From: JACVRW01 sp963716215
GTDB taxonomy: Bacteria > Actinomycetota > Thermoleophilia > Solirubrobacterales > Thermoleophilaceae
DNA: 64,000 bases
Assembly: GCA_963716215.1 (NCBI GenBank)
Contig: OY970298.1
Coordinates: 992,001 to 1,056,000 of the forward strand
Reading direction: 5' to 3'
Positions 1 to 7,983 of this stretch are shown here, piece after piece (position 1 is the first letter of the stretch; each line of letters opens with the position of its first letter). A program made the translations under genes and the position numbers. A model generated the notes under the pieces. It was not told where the DNA came from. It saw only the letters and a list, made by a program, of their open reading frames with translations, and ran no database searches.

Positions 1-191
1 GCGGCGAGTTGCTGGCCGCGCTGGCCGAGCTGCCCGACAACGACCGCCAGGCGATCGCCTGCCGCTACCTGCTCGACCTGAGCGAGGAAGAGACCGCGGC
101 GGCGCTCGGCTGCCCGCGTGGGACGGTCAAGTCACGGCTGTCGCGGGCCCTGGCGCGACTGCGAGAGCGAATGGAGGCGGCCGATGCCTGA
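1..191 (+). CDS. RNA polymerase ECF sigma factor, C-terminal part (gene truncated by window edge)
   Basis: Only the last 63 or so codons are present and the frame is open back to the left edge. The visible part is sigma region 4: a hydrophobic helix with LAELPDNDRQAI, then a helix-turn-helix reading EEETAAALGCPRGTVKSRLSRAL, which is the part that contacts the -35 element. The spacing and the GTVKSRL recognition helix are typical of extracytoplasmic-function (ECF) sigma-70 factors. The stop overlaps the start of the next gene by 8 bases, so the two are probably translationally coupled. Which ECF group it belongs to cannot be told without the missing region 2. Confidence 0.85.
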   Translation, partial: GELLAALAELPDNDRQAIACRYLLDLSEEETAAALGCPRGTVKSRLSRALARLRERMEAADA

Positions 192-966
192 GCTCGAGCG
201 GATGCTGTCCCGCCTCGGCGAGGAGCTCGACTGGCCGCCCACGCCGGAGCTGGCGCCGGCGGTCATGGGCCGGCTCGACGAACCGGCGCCGCGGCGGCGC
301 TTCGCCGGCCTACTGCCGCCGGCCGGCCTGCGGCGTTCGCTTGCGCTGGCCGCCGTGGGGCTCGTGGTGCTCGCGGGCACCGCCTTCGCGGCGATCCCGG
401 ACGTGCGCGACGCCGTGCTCGACTTCCTCGGGCTTCAGGGGGCCACCGTCGAGCGCCGCGAGACGCTGCCGACGCCGCCGCCCGAGCGCCCGCTCGACCT
501 CGGCGCGCGCACCACGCTCGCCGCCGCCGGCGACCGGCTCGGCTTCGCGCCGCTCGTGGCGGGAGCCGGGCTGGGCGCACCCGACGGTGTCTACGTGCGC
601 AGCGGGTTGCCGGGGGGCGAGCTGTCGCTCGCATACCGCGCCCGGCCGGGGCTGCCGCGCACCGGCACCACGCGGCTCGGCTTGCTGGTGAGCGAGTTCC
701 GCGGCGACCTCAGCCCCGAGTACCTGAGCAAGGTCGTCGGCCAGAGCACCACCGTCGAGCGCCTGCGCATCGACGGCGAGCCGGCGATCTGGATCGAGGG
801 TGCGCCCCACTTCCTGCTTTATCGCGACCCCCGTGGCGATGTCCAGGAGAGCACGCTGCGCCTTGCCCAGAACGTGCTGCTGCTCGAGCGCGGCCCGCTG
901 CTGGTCCGGCTCGAGGGCGCCTTCGGGCGGGAGCGGGCGGTCGCGATCGCCCGCTCGCTGCGCTAG
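184..966 (+). CDS. Membrane-anchored protein coupled to an ECF sigma gene; possible anti-sigma factor
   Basis: This 260-residue protein starts at an ATG inside the end of the sigma gene. That start is preferred over an upstream in-frame GTG because of the 8-base coupling overlap. A cytoplasmic N-terminal part of about 55 residues is followed by one membrane segment (LALAAVGLVVLAGTAFA) and a long extracytoplasmic part of about 180 residues with no cysteine pair or catalytic motif I recognise. Position and topology fit an anti-sigma regulator that holds the sigma factor at the membrane, but the N-terminus has no H-x3-C-x2-C zinc anti-sigma motif, so the role is inference from context. It ends 4 bases into the convergent neighbour. 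Confidence 0.6.
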   Translation: MPELERMLSRLGEELDWPPTPELAPAVMGRLDEPAPRRRFAGLLPPAGLRRSLALAAVGLVVLAGTAFAAIPDVRDAVLDFLGLQGATVERRETLPTPPPERPLDLGARTTLAAAGDRLGFAPLVAGAGLGAPDGVYVRSGLPGGELSLAYRARPGLPRTGTTRLGLLVSEFRGDLSPEYLSKVVGQSTTVERLRIDGEPAIWIEGAPHFLLYRDPRGDVQESTLRLAQNVLLLERGPLLVRLEGAFGRERAVAIARSLR

Positions 967-1448
967 CGGCCGCTGGCCATCCGGCGCAACGGGATCGCGT
1001 ACCAGAACAGGGCGAACGCGCCGCCCACGCCGATCACGGCGACGATCGTGGTCGTCGTGCCGTAGAGCACGTCGGTAACGAACAGCACCGCGCCGGTCAT
1101 CGCGATCGCGAGCAGCGTCAGCCCGGCGATCACGATGTGGTTGCCGGTCTGGACGATCCGCTCCTTGTCCTGGCGGCGGAACTCGATGCGGTGGTGCACC
1201 GTCGGCGCGATCAGGCAGACCGTCGACGCGGTCGTGCAGAGCAAGGTGGCCAGATAGAGCGTCTTCTGGAAATCGGTCACCTGCGCGAAGCGCTGGTTGA
1301 ACGGCACTACGAGCAGAAACGCGAACAGCACCTGCACGCCCGGCAGCGCGACGCGCAGCTCCCCCAGCATCTCCTGGAGGTTGCGGTCGACGCGTTCCTG
1401 CTCCGACTCGTCGCGCCCGGTCTGGGGATGGCGCTCGGCGCCCGCCAT
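963..1448 (-). CDS. DUF6328 family four-helix membrane protein
   Basis: The protein has 161 residues. A charged, soluble N-terminus of about 40 residues leads into GVQVLFAFLLVVPF, a stretch I associate with the DUF6328 family. Four hydrophobic segments follow at roughly residues 38-55, 64-82, 107-127 and 134-152. The loop between the second and third carries HHRIEFRRQDKERIV. Family members are small integral membrane proteins of unknown function. It converges on the preceding gene with a 4-base overlap of stops and lies 9 bases downstream of the ferritin-like gene on the same strand, so the two may be co-transcribed. Confidence 0.7.
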   Translation of the reverse strand: MAGAERHPQTGRDESEQERVDRNLQEMLGELRVALPGVQVLFAFLLVVPFNQRFAQVTDFQKTLYLATLLCTTASTVCLIAPTVHHRIEFRRQDKERIVQTGNHIVIAGLTLLAIAMTGAVLFVTDVLYGTTTTIVAVIGVGGAFALFWYAIPLRRMASGR

Positions 1449-1457
1449 GGTGCGAAC

Positions 1458-2039
1458 CTACCGGCGTCGCGACGAGCGTGCCTTGCGCTGTCCGGCGGGG
1501 ATCTCCTCGCGCACCACGGCCTTGGTCAGCTGCGGGATCTGCCCCGCGAGGTACTTCGCCATCCGCTCCTCCTCGCGGCGGATCCCGCGCGCGAGCTTGG
1601 CCGTGTCGTCGTCCCCGACCGCCTCGGCCAGCGTCTCGATCGAGGTGTAGGTGGCGATCTCCTCGAACTCGTTGAAGTACTCCGTCTTGGCGTTCTTCAG
1701 CATCTTCTCGCTCTCACCGGTGCCCCTGATCGCGTGCAGCGGCCCCTTGGTGGCAGCCACGGCCTTCGACGCCGCGGCGGTCACCGCCGACGCCGCCTCG
1801 CCGACCGCGCCTGGGGCCGAGACCAGCTCCGCCTTCCCTCCGAGCGCCTTGATGCGCCGCTCGACCGCGCGCCCGTGCGCCTTGGTCTCCTTGAGGTGCT
1901 GCTGAAGGCGCTTCTTGTACGGCGCCTTGGTCGTCATCGCGATATGCGCCTGGAGCGCAGTCTCGAGCTCCTTCTCCTTGCCATACGCCTCGTTGAGGTA
2001 CTGGATCAGCTTCGTGTCGCGGCTCGTCTGTTCTGCCAT
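1458..2039 (-). CDS. Ferritin-like DUF892 (YciE-type) protein
   Basis: This 193-residue helical protein starts at an ATG with a strong upstream GGAGGACTCC ribosome site, which is why the shorter start is chosen. The order of segments, beginning with LIQYLNEAYGKEKELETALQAH and continuing with TKAHGRAVERRI and YTSIETLAEAVGDDDTAKL, is that of DUF892 proteins. These fold as a ferritin-like four-helix bundle and are often stress-induced. An Ala-rich insert (about residues 80-105) separates the helix pairs, and the C-terminus is a basic RKARSSRRR tail. Iron binding is not certain, because the carboxylate ligands are only partly conserved in the family. The start faces a small divergent gene across 41 bases. 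Confidence 0.75.
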   Translation of the reverse strand: MAEQTSRDTKLIQYLNEAYGKEKELETALQAHIAMTTKAPYKKRLQQHLKETKAHGRAVERRIKALGGKAELVSAPGAVGEAASAVTAAASKAVAATKGPLHAIRGTGESEKMLKNAKTEYFNEFEEIATYTSIETLAEAVGDDDTAKLARGIRREEERMAKYLAGQIPQLTKAVVREEIPAGQRKARSSRRR

Positions 2040-2080
2040 TGGAGTCCTCCGTTGCGGGTGTGGAGCACAATCCGTACCCA

Positions 2081-2263
2081 ATGCCAGACACCGACAACCG
2101 CTGGGATGACGACGACGACTGGGTCGGCGAGCCGCCGGAGGGCCGCCATGACGCCTCGCGCGCCGACCCGGAGTTCTGGCGCCAGATGCGCGCGCCGCTG
2201 AGCATCACCGGAGCCGGCCTCGGCATCGCGCTGATCGTGCTCGTCGTGGTCTGGCTGCTCTAG
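2081..2263 (+). CDS. Small single-pass membrane protein, unknown function
   Basis: This is a 60-residue open frame. The first 40 residues are acidic and Asp/Trp-rich (RWDDDDDWVGEPPEG). A single C-terminal membrane helix (GLGIALIVLVVVWLL) ends the protein, giving a tail-anchored layout. It is divergent from the DUF892 gene, 41 bases away, and its stop overlaps the stop of the convergent acetyltransferase by 4 bases. The amphipathic design supports it being real, but there is no family I recognise and the ribosome site is weak. Confidence 0.5.
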   Translation: MPDTDNRWDDDDDWVGEPPEGRHDASRADPEFWRQMRAPLSITGAGLGIALIVLVVVWLL

Positions 2264-2757
2264 GGCGCTTCCGGCACGCGGCCGAGGTAGGACACCGTGA
2301 AGCGCAGCAGCCCCTGGCGCTCGTAGAAGCGCAGCGCCTCGGCGTTCTTCGCGATCACCGCCACCTGGACCTCGCGCACGTCGAGGGCGTGCAGCTCCTC
2401 GTACATGCGCTCGAACAACGCACCGCCAATGCCGCGTCCGCGCTCGCCCGGCAGCACCGCCAGCGTCTCCAGCACCGCGATCCGCTCGCCGGTCTCCCAG
2501 GTCTCCTCCGGGCCGCGCAGGTGCACGAGCGCGTAGCCCACGGCCTGCCCGTCGGACTCGGCTATCAGGACGAACGCGTCGGTCTCGGCCAGCCACTCCA
2601 CGTAGAGCGCCCGCCGTACCGCCCAGGAGTCATGGGCGGGGCGCACCGGCCCGAGCTCGGTCAGGTGCGGGGCGATCGTGGCGTGGTGCTCGTGCAGGGA
2701 CTCCCAGAGTGGCCTGAGGTCGTCGATTCGCTCGCTGCCTGCTCGAACGATCTGCAT
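2260..2757 (-). CDS. GNAT family N-acetyltransferase
   Basis: The 165-residue protein is a complete GNAT domain. The acetyl-CoA pyrophosphate loop is visible as ERGRGIGGALFERM in the middle of the protein, preceded by the beta-strand IAVLETLAVLPG and followed by VQVAVIAKNAEALRFYERQGL, the conserved C-terminal strand and helix. The substrate cannot be predicted. It lies 9 bases downstream of typA on the same strand, so it may be read from the typA transcript. Confidence 0.85.
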   Translation of the reverse strand: MQIVRAGSERIDDLRPLWESLHEHHATIAPHLTELGPVRPAHDSWAVRRALYVEWLAETDAFVLIAESDGQAVGYALVHLRGPEETWETGERIAVLETLAVLPGERGRGIGGALFERMYEELHALDVREVQVAVIAKNAEALRFYERQGLLRFTVSYLGRVPEAP

Positions 2758-2766
2758 TGGTCAAGC

Positions 2767-4608
2767 CTAGACCGCGGGCAGCTCCACGCGCTTGCGCGCC
2801 CGCGTCTCCTTCATCCGTTCGGTGGCGTCCAGCGTCAGCTTGCGCAGCCGCACCGCGGCGGGGGTCACCTCCACGCACTCGTCCTCGCGAATGAACTCCA
2901 GCGCCTGGTCCAGCGAGAGCCGGTGCGCGGGCACGAGCTTGACCGTCTCGTCGGAGCCGGCTGCCCGGACGTTGGTCTGCTTCTTCTCGCGGACGGCGTT
3001 CACGTCGAGGTCGTCTGAGCGGGCGTTCTCGCCGACGACCATGCCCTCGTAGACCTCCTCGCCGGGGCCGACGAACAGCTGCCCGCGCTCCTGCATCTTG
3101 AGCAGCGCGAAGGCCGCGGTGAAGCCGCGCCGGTCGGCCACCAGCGAGCCCGTCGGGCGCGTGCGGATCTCGCCCTGCCAGGGCTCGTAGCGCTCGAAGA
3201 CGGAGTGGATGATCCCCGAGCCGCGCGTCTCCGTGAGGAACTCGGTGCGGAAGCCGATCAGCCCGCGCGTGGGGACGAGGAAGTCCAGCCGGACCCAGCC
3301 GGTTCCGTGGTTGACCATGTTCTCCAGGCGCCCCTTGCGCAGCGCCAGCATCTGCGTGACCACGCCCAGGAAGTCCTCCGGCACGTCGATCGCCAGTCGC
3401 TCGATCGGCTCGTGCACCGTGCCGTCGACCTCGCGAGTGACCACCTGGGGCTTGCCCACGGTCAGCTCGAAGCCCTCGCGCCGCATCGTCTCCACGAGCA
3501 CAGCCAGCTGCAGCTCTCCGCGCCCCTGCACCTCCCAGGTGTCGGGTCGCTCCGTCTCGAGCACGCGGATGGCCACGTTGCCGACCAGCTCCGCCTCGAG
3601 CCGATCGCTGACCATGCGCGCGGTCAGCCGGGAGCCGGACTGGCCCGCCAGCGGCGAGGTGTTGATCCCCACGGTCATCCCGAGGGCGGGCTCGTCGATG
3701 GCGATCACCGGCAGCGGGTGCGGGTGGTCGGGGTCGGCGATCGTCTCGCCGATCGTGATCTCCGGGATCCCGGCCAGCGCGATGATCTCGCCCGGGCCCG
3801 CCGCGTCGGCGGGCAGGCGCTCCAGGCCCTCGGTCACGTACAGCTCGGAGACCTTGACGTTCTCGATCGTGCCGTCGCGCCGGCACCAGGCCACCTGCTG
3901 GCCCTTGCGGATCTCGCCCTGGTGGACGCGGCAGAGGGCCAGCCGGCCCACGTAGCTGTCCGCGTCGAGGTTGGTCACGCGCGCCTGCAGCGGATGGGAG
4001 TCGTCGTACGCGGGGGCGGGGATGCGCTCCACGAGCAGGTCGAGCAGCGGGCGCAGATCCGTGCCCTGCTCGCCCTCATCGGTGGAGGCCCTGCCGGCCT
4101 TCGCGTTCGTGTAGACGATCGGAAACTCGATCTGAGACTCGTCGGCGTCCAGGTCGAGGAACAGCTCGTAGACCTCGTCGACAACCTCGCCGATGCGAGC
4201 GTCGGGCCGGTCGACCTTGTTCACCACGAGCACCACGGGCAGCCGCGCCTCGAGCGCCTTGCGCAGCACGAAGCGGGTCTGCGGCAGCGGACCCTCCGAG
4301 GCGTCCACGAGCAGCATCACGCCGTCCACCATGGTCAGGCCGCGCTCCACCTCGCCGCCGAAGTCGGAGTGCCCCGGCGTGTCCACCAGGTTGAGCTTCA
4401 CGTCGCCGTAGCGCACGGCGGCGTTCTTCGCCAGGATCGTGATGCCGCGCTCGCGCTCCTGGTCCATCGAGTCCATGACGCGATCGGTCAGCTGCTCGTG
4501 TGCGGCGAACACGCCGGACTGACGCAGCATCGCGTCGACCAGCGTCGTCTTGCCGTGGTCGACGTGGGCGATGATCGCCACGTTGCGGATGTCGGAGCGG
4601 GCCGGCAC
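2767..4608 (-). CDS. typA: Translational GTPase TypA/BipA
   Basis: The protein has 613 residues, the usual length. The GTPase domain shows the P-loop AHVDHGKTTLV near residues 15-25, the switch region RERGITI, the G3 motif DTPGHSDFGGEVERG and the G4 motif NKVDRPDAR. Domains resembling EF-G II, III and V follow, and the C-terminal part contains GRGELQLAVLVETMRREGFEL and the TypA-type RGLIGFRTEFLT. TypA binds ribosomes and influences subunit assembly and stress or cold growth. The start is GTG (GTGCCGGCC); the next gene is divergent, 38 bases away, with a small inverted repeat between them. Confidence 0.95.
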   Translation of the reverse strand: MPARSDIRNVAIIAHVDHGKTTLVDAMLRQSGVFAAHEQLTDRVMDSMDQERERGITILAKNAAVRYGDVKLNLVDTPGHSDFGGEVERGLTMVDGVMLLVDASEGPLPQTRFVLRKALEARLPVVLVVNKVDRPDARIGEVVDEVYELFLDLDADESQIEFPIVYTNAKAGRASTDEGEQGTDLRPLLDLLVERIPAPAYDDSHPLQARVTNLDADSYVGRLALCRVHQGEIRKGQQVAWCRRDGTIENVKVSELYVTEGLERLPADAAGPGEIIALAGIPEITIGETIADPDHPHPLPVIAIDEPALGMTVGINTSPLAGQSGSRLTARMVSDRLEAELVGNVAIRVLETERPDTWEVQGRGELQLAVLVETMRREGFELTVGKPQVVTREVDGTVHEPIERLAIDVPEDFLGVVTQMLALRKGRLENMVNHGTGWVRLDFLVPTRGLIGFRTEFLTETRGSGIIHSVFERYEPWQGEIRTRPTGSLVADRRGFTAAFALLKMQERGQLFVGPGEEVYEGMVVGENARSDDLDVNAVREKKQTNVRAAGSDETVKLVPAHRLSLDQALEFIREDECVEVTPAAVRLRKLTLDATERMKETRARKRVELPAV

Positions 4609-4619
4609 GGGGGCTCAAG

Positions 4620-4633
4620 AGTGGCAGGCCACT
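4620..4633. promoter_or_regulatory. Inverted repeat between divergent typA and aldo/keto reductase genes
   Basis: The sequence AGTGGCAGGCCACT is a perfect 6-bp inverted repeat with a two-base centre. It occupies most of the 38-base gap between the two divergent starts, so a protein bound there would affect both genes. No regulator is identified. A match this short can occur by chance in GC-rich DNA. Confidence 0.25.
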
Positions 4634-4646
4634 AGTCTCGACGCCC

Positions 4647-5666
4647 ATGGAGCTGCGCACTCTCGGACACACCGGAGTCAAGGTGAGCCCGCTCTGCCTG
4701 GGCACCATGATGTTCGGCGCGTGGGGCGAGACCGACCACGACAAGTCGATCCGGATCATCCACCGCGCGCTCGATTCCGGCATCAACTTCGTCGACACGG
4801 CGGACGTCTACTCGTCCGGCGAGTCTGAGGAGATCGTCGGCAAGGCGCTCGCCGGCCGCCGGGACGACGTGATCCTCGCGACCAAGGTGCACGGATCGAT
4901 GGGCGACGATCCCAACCAGTTCGGCAACTCGCGGCGCTGGATCATCCAAGAGGTCGAGAACAGCCTGCGCCGGCTCAAGACCGACTGGATCGACCTCTAC
5001 CAGATCCATCGCCCCGAGCACGACACGGACATCGACGACACGCTGGGCGCGCTCACGGACCTGGTGCGCCAGGGCAAGGTGCGCTACATCGGCTCCTCCA
5101 CCTTCCCGGGCAGCCAGATCGCGGAGGCGCAGTGGACGGCGGAGCGCCGCGGTCGCGAGCGGTTCGTGTGCGAACAGCCGCCCTACTCGCTGCTCGTGCG
5201 CGGGATCGAGGCGGACGTGCTGCCCGCCATCCAGCGCCATCGCATGGGCGCCATCGTCTGGAGCCCGCTCGCTGGGGGATGGCTGTCCGGCAAGTGGCGC
5301 AAGGGTGCCGACGACCTCACCTCGCGCCGCTCGGCGATGATCCCCGCCCGCTACGACCTTTCGCTCCCGGCCAACCAGCGCAAGCTCGACGCGGCCGACG
5401 CGCTCGCCCAGCTGGCCGAGGACGCCGGGGTGACTCTGATCGACCTGGCGCTCGCGTTCGTGCTGCGCCACCCCGCGGTCACCGCGGCGATCATCGGGCC
5501 GCGCACCATGGAGCACCTGGAGTCCCAGCTCGGGTCGGCGGACGTCGAGCTGAGCGACGACGTGCTCGACCGCATCGACGAGATCGCGCCGCCGGGCGTG
5601 AACGTGAACCCGGCGGACGGCGGCTTCCAGAACCCGTACCTGCGGCCCGAGGCCCTGCGCCGCTGA
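4647..5666 (+). CDS. Aldo/keto reductase
   Basis: The 339-residue protein is a (beta/alpha)8 aldo/keto reductase, which reduces carbonyls with NADPH. The catalytic tetrad is visible: Asp and Tyr in FVDTADVYSSGESEE, Lys in ILATKVHG and His in YQIHRPEHDTD. A coenzyme-binding end is seen around AAIIGPRTMEHLESQL. The sequence is closest in feel to the YghZ/potassium-channel-beta-like branch (MFGAWGETDHDKS, GSSTFPGSQIAEAQW), but the substrate is unknown. It ends two bases before the start of a luciferase-like oxidoreductase, indicating a two-gene operon. Confidence 0.9.
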   Translation: MELRTLGHTGVKVSPLCLGTMMFGAWGETDHDKSIRIIHRALDSGINFVDTADVYSSGESEEIVGKALAGRRDDVILATKVHGSMGDDPNQFGNSRRWIIQEVENSLRRLKTDWIDLYQIHRPEHDTDIDDTLGALTDLVRQGKVRYIGSSTFPGSQIAEAQWTAERRGRERFVCEQPPYSLLVRGIEADVLPAIQRHRMGAIVWSPLAGGWLSGKWRKGADDLTSRRSAMIPARYDLSLPANQRKLDAADALAQLAEDAGVTLIDLALAFVLRHPAVTAAIIGPRTMEHLESQLGSADVELSDDVLDRIDEIAPPGVNVNPADGGFQNPYLRPEALRR

Positions 5667-5668
5667 CC

Positions 5669-6694
5669 GTGCAGCTCAGCGTCCTCGACCAGTCGCCGAT
5701 CCCGGAGGGCTCCACCGCGGCGGAGGCCCTGCATCGCACGCTCGACCTCGCCGGGCTGGCCGATTCGCTCGGCTACCACCGCTACTGGGTCGCCGAACAC
5801 CACGCCACGCCGGCGCTGGCGTGCGCGGCCCCCGAGATCCTGATCGGCGCGATTGCCCCGCGCACCCGGCACATCCGGGTGGGTAGCGGGGGGGTGATGA
5901 TGCCCCACTACAGCCCGCTCAAGGTGGCCGAGACGTTCAGCACGCTGAGCGGCCTGCACCCAGGGCGCATCGACCTCGGGCTCGGGCGCGCGCCCGGCAC
6001 GGACCAGATGACGATGCTCGCGCTGCAGCGCGATCGCCGGCACGCGCAGGCGGACGACTTCATCGAGCAGCTGGCCGAGCTGCTGGGGCTGCTCGAGGAC
6101 CGGATGCCGCCGGAGCATCCTTTCGCCCGCCACGCGCGGACGCTCCCAGGGCGCCCGGAGCGCCCGGAGCCGTGGCTGCTCGGCTCGTCGCCGCAGAGCG
6201 CGGTCTGGGCTGCCCAGCTGGGACTGCCCTACTCGTTCGCCGACTTCATCAATCCGGCCGGCGCCGAGATCGTCGCCAGCTACCGGGCCCGTTTCGTGGA
6301 CTCGGAGCGGCTCGCGGCGCCGCGCGTGTCGGTCGGCGTGATCGCGGTCTGCGCCGATGCCGACGACGAGGCCGAACGGCTCGCCTCCTCGAGCCGGATG
6401 ATGCTGTCGCTGCTGCGCCAGGGCCGGCTGATCGAGATCCCACCGGTGGAGCAGGCGCTGCGCTACCTGGAGACGCGCGAGCGCTCCCCGGGCGGGCGCC
6501 GCGCCGTGATCGGCTCGCCCGAGACGGTCCGGGCGGGACTCGAGGCGGTGGCCGAGGAGTACCACGCCGACGAGCTGCTCGTGCTCACGATCACTCACGA
6601 CCACGCCGCGCGGAGGCGCTCGTACGAGCTGATCGCGGAGGCGTTCGGGCTCGAGGCTGGTCAGCCGAGCAGCTCGGTCGCCACCTCGCGGTAG
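5669..6694 (+). CDS. LLM-class flavin-dependent oxidoreductase (luciferase-like)
   Basis: This 341-residue protein starts at a GTG two bases after the aldo/keto reductase stop. The N-terminus LSVLDQSPIPEGSTAAEAL, the segment YHRYWVAEHHATPALAC and the signature GSGGVMMPHYSPLKVAE, followed by RIDLGLGRAPGTD, identify the bacterial luciferase-like superfamily in its MsnO8-like branch. Members use reduced FMN, often F420 or flavin supplied by a partner. The substrate is unknown. The last 34 bases overlap the 3' end of the convergent M20 peptidase gene. The tandem with an NADPH reductase suggests a joint pathway, but this is inference. Confidence 0.88.
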   Translation: MQLSVLDQSPIPEGSTAAEALHRTLDLAGLADSLGYHRYWVAEHHATPALACAAPEILIGAIAPRTRHIRVGSGGVMMPHYSPLKVAETFSTLSGLHPGRIDLGLGRAPGTDQMTMLALQRDRRHAQADDFIEQLAELLGLLEDRMPPEHPFARHARTLPGRPERPEPWLLGSSPQSAVWAAQLGLPYSFADFINPAGAEIVASYRARFVDSERLAAPRVSVGVIAVCADADDEAERLASSSRMMLSLLRQGRLIEIPPVEQALRYLETRERSPGGRRAVIGSPETVRAGLEAVAEEYHADELLVLTITHDHAARRRSYELIAEAFGLEAGQPSSSVATSR

Positions 6695-7956
6695 CAGTCC
6701 ACGGCGAGCGCGAGGTCGCGCACGTCCACCCGCTCGTCGCGCCCGTGGGCGAGGGCCCCGAGCTCGTCCAGGGTCATGTGCCGGTAGGGGAAGAAGCCGT
6801 ACGCCACGCAGTCCGGAAACGCGTCGCGGAACGTGCGCGAATCGGAGTAGCCGACCGACACCGTCGGCAGGCAGCGGGCGCCCGGGTCGGTGCGGTCCAC
6901 CCAGCCCTGCAGGGCGCTGAGCAGCGCCGAGTCGGGGACGGAGGCGTTCCCGACGATCGCCTCGGTGAACTCGAGCCGGTAGCCGGCCGTGCCGAGCACC
7001 TCGCCCACGCGCTCGAGCACGGTCGCCTCACCCATGCCGGGTGGGACGCGGCAGTCCACATGCAGGCGCGCGCGCTCGGGGATCACGTTCATCTGCTCGG
7101 AGGCGTCGACCATCGTCGGGGCGAGCGTCACGCGCAGCATCGCCTCGAGGTCGGCCGCGAAGTCGGGCGCACGCCGCGCGAGCGCCGCCACCGCGGCTTC
7201 GGGTTCGCCGTCCAGCCCGAGCGCATCGAGCACCCCCTGGCCGGCAGGGGTCAGGTCCCACCTGGGGCGCCGCTCGGCGAGCGAGACCAGCAGCGGCGCG
7301 AGCTTGAGTAGCGCGTTGTCCGCGTCCATCGGCATCGAGGCGTGGCTGGCGGTCCCGTCGGTGGTGAGCGTGAAGCGGAACACACCCTTCTCGCCGATCG
7401 AGACGGTGTACACGCGCTCGTCCCCGATCGCGAACGATTCCCCGCCGCCCTCGTTGACGAGGTAGTCGCAGCGGGCGAGGTCGGGGCGCTCGTTCGCGAG
7501 CCAGAGGGCGCCGGTGCCGTCCACCTCCTCGTCGGAGACACTGATGACGAGCAGGTCGCCGCGCGCCGGGCGCCAGCCGGAGCGGGCGAGCGAGCAGGCG
7601 GCTACCACCTCGGCGGCGGTCTGGGACTTCATGTCGAGCGCGCCCCTGCCCCACACGCAGCCGTCGGCGAGGTCGCCCGACCACGGTCCGTGGCGCCAGC
7701 CGGCGGGGTCGACCACCACCGTGTCGACGTGCGACAGCAGCCCCAGCACGGGGCCGTCGGCACGGCCGCGCAGACGCGCCACCAGGTTGGGTCGCTCGGG
7801 GTCGGGCCCCACCAGCGACACCTCGAAGCCGGCGGCGTCGAGCAGGCGCGCCAGGTACTCCTGGGCGGGACGCTCGTTGCCCGGCGGGTTGACCGTGTCC
7901 ATCCGGACCAGGTCCTGGAGCACGGTCACGGCTTCGTCTACGAGCGCGCCGGACAT
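6661..7956 (-). CDS. M20 family metallopeptidase (ArgE/DapE/CPG2-like)
   Basis: The 431-residue protein has the M20 di-zinc layout. The first metal histidine and catalytic Asp are in LLSHVDTVVVD, the bridging Asp in GRGALDMKSQ, the catalytic Glu pair in SDEEVDG, and later ligands are in VNEGGGESF and near the C-terminus in AHGRDERVDV. The family removes acyl groups or amino acids from N-acylated amino acids or dipeptides, so the exact substrate is open. The central dimerisation domain (TLTTDGTASHASMPMDADN) is present. Its end overlaps the convergent oxidoreductase gene by 34 bases. Confidence 0.9.
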   Translation of the reverse strand: MSGALVDEAVTVLQDLVRMDTVNPPGNERPAQEYLARLLDAAGFEVSLVGPDPERPNLVARLRGRADGPVLGLLSHVDTVVVDPAGWRHGPWSGDLADGCVWGRGALDMKSQTAAEVVAACSLARSGWRPARGDLLVISVSDEEVDGTGALWLANERPDLARCDYLVNEGGGESFAIGDERVYTVSIGEKGVFRFTLTTDGTASHASMPMDADNALLKLAPLLVSLAERRPRWDLTPAGQGVLDALGLDGEPEAAVAALARRAPDFAADLEAMLRVTLAPTMVDASEQMNVIPERARLHVDCRVPPGMGEATVLERVGEVLGTAGYRLEFTEAIVGNASVPDSALLSALQGWVDRTDPGARCLPTVSVGYSDSRTFRDAFPDCVAYGFFPYRHMTLDELGALAHGRDERVDVRDLALAVDCYREVATELLG

Positions 7957-7983
7957 TGCGCGTGAGTCTTAGCATCCCGCGGC

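Noticed and set aside
118..183. An earlier in-frame GTG that would extend the membrane protein at 184-966 by 22 residues.
   Set aside because: The extra residues lie wholly inside the sigma region-4 coding sequence, and the ATG at 184 gives the usual coupled overlap.
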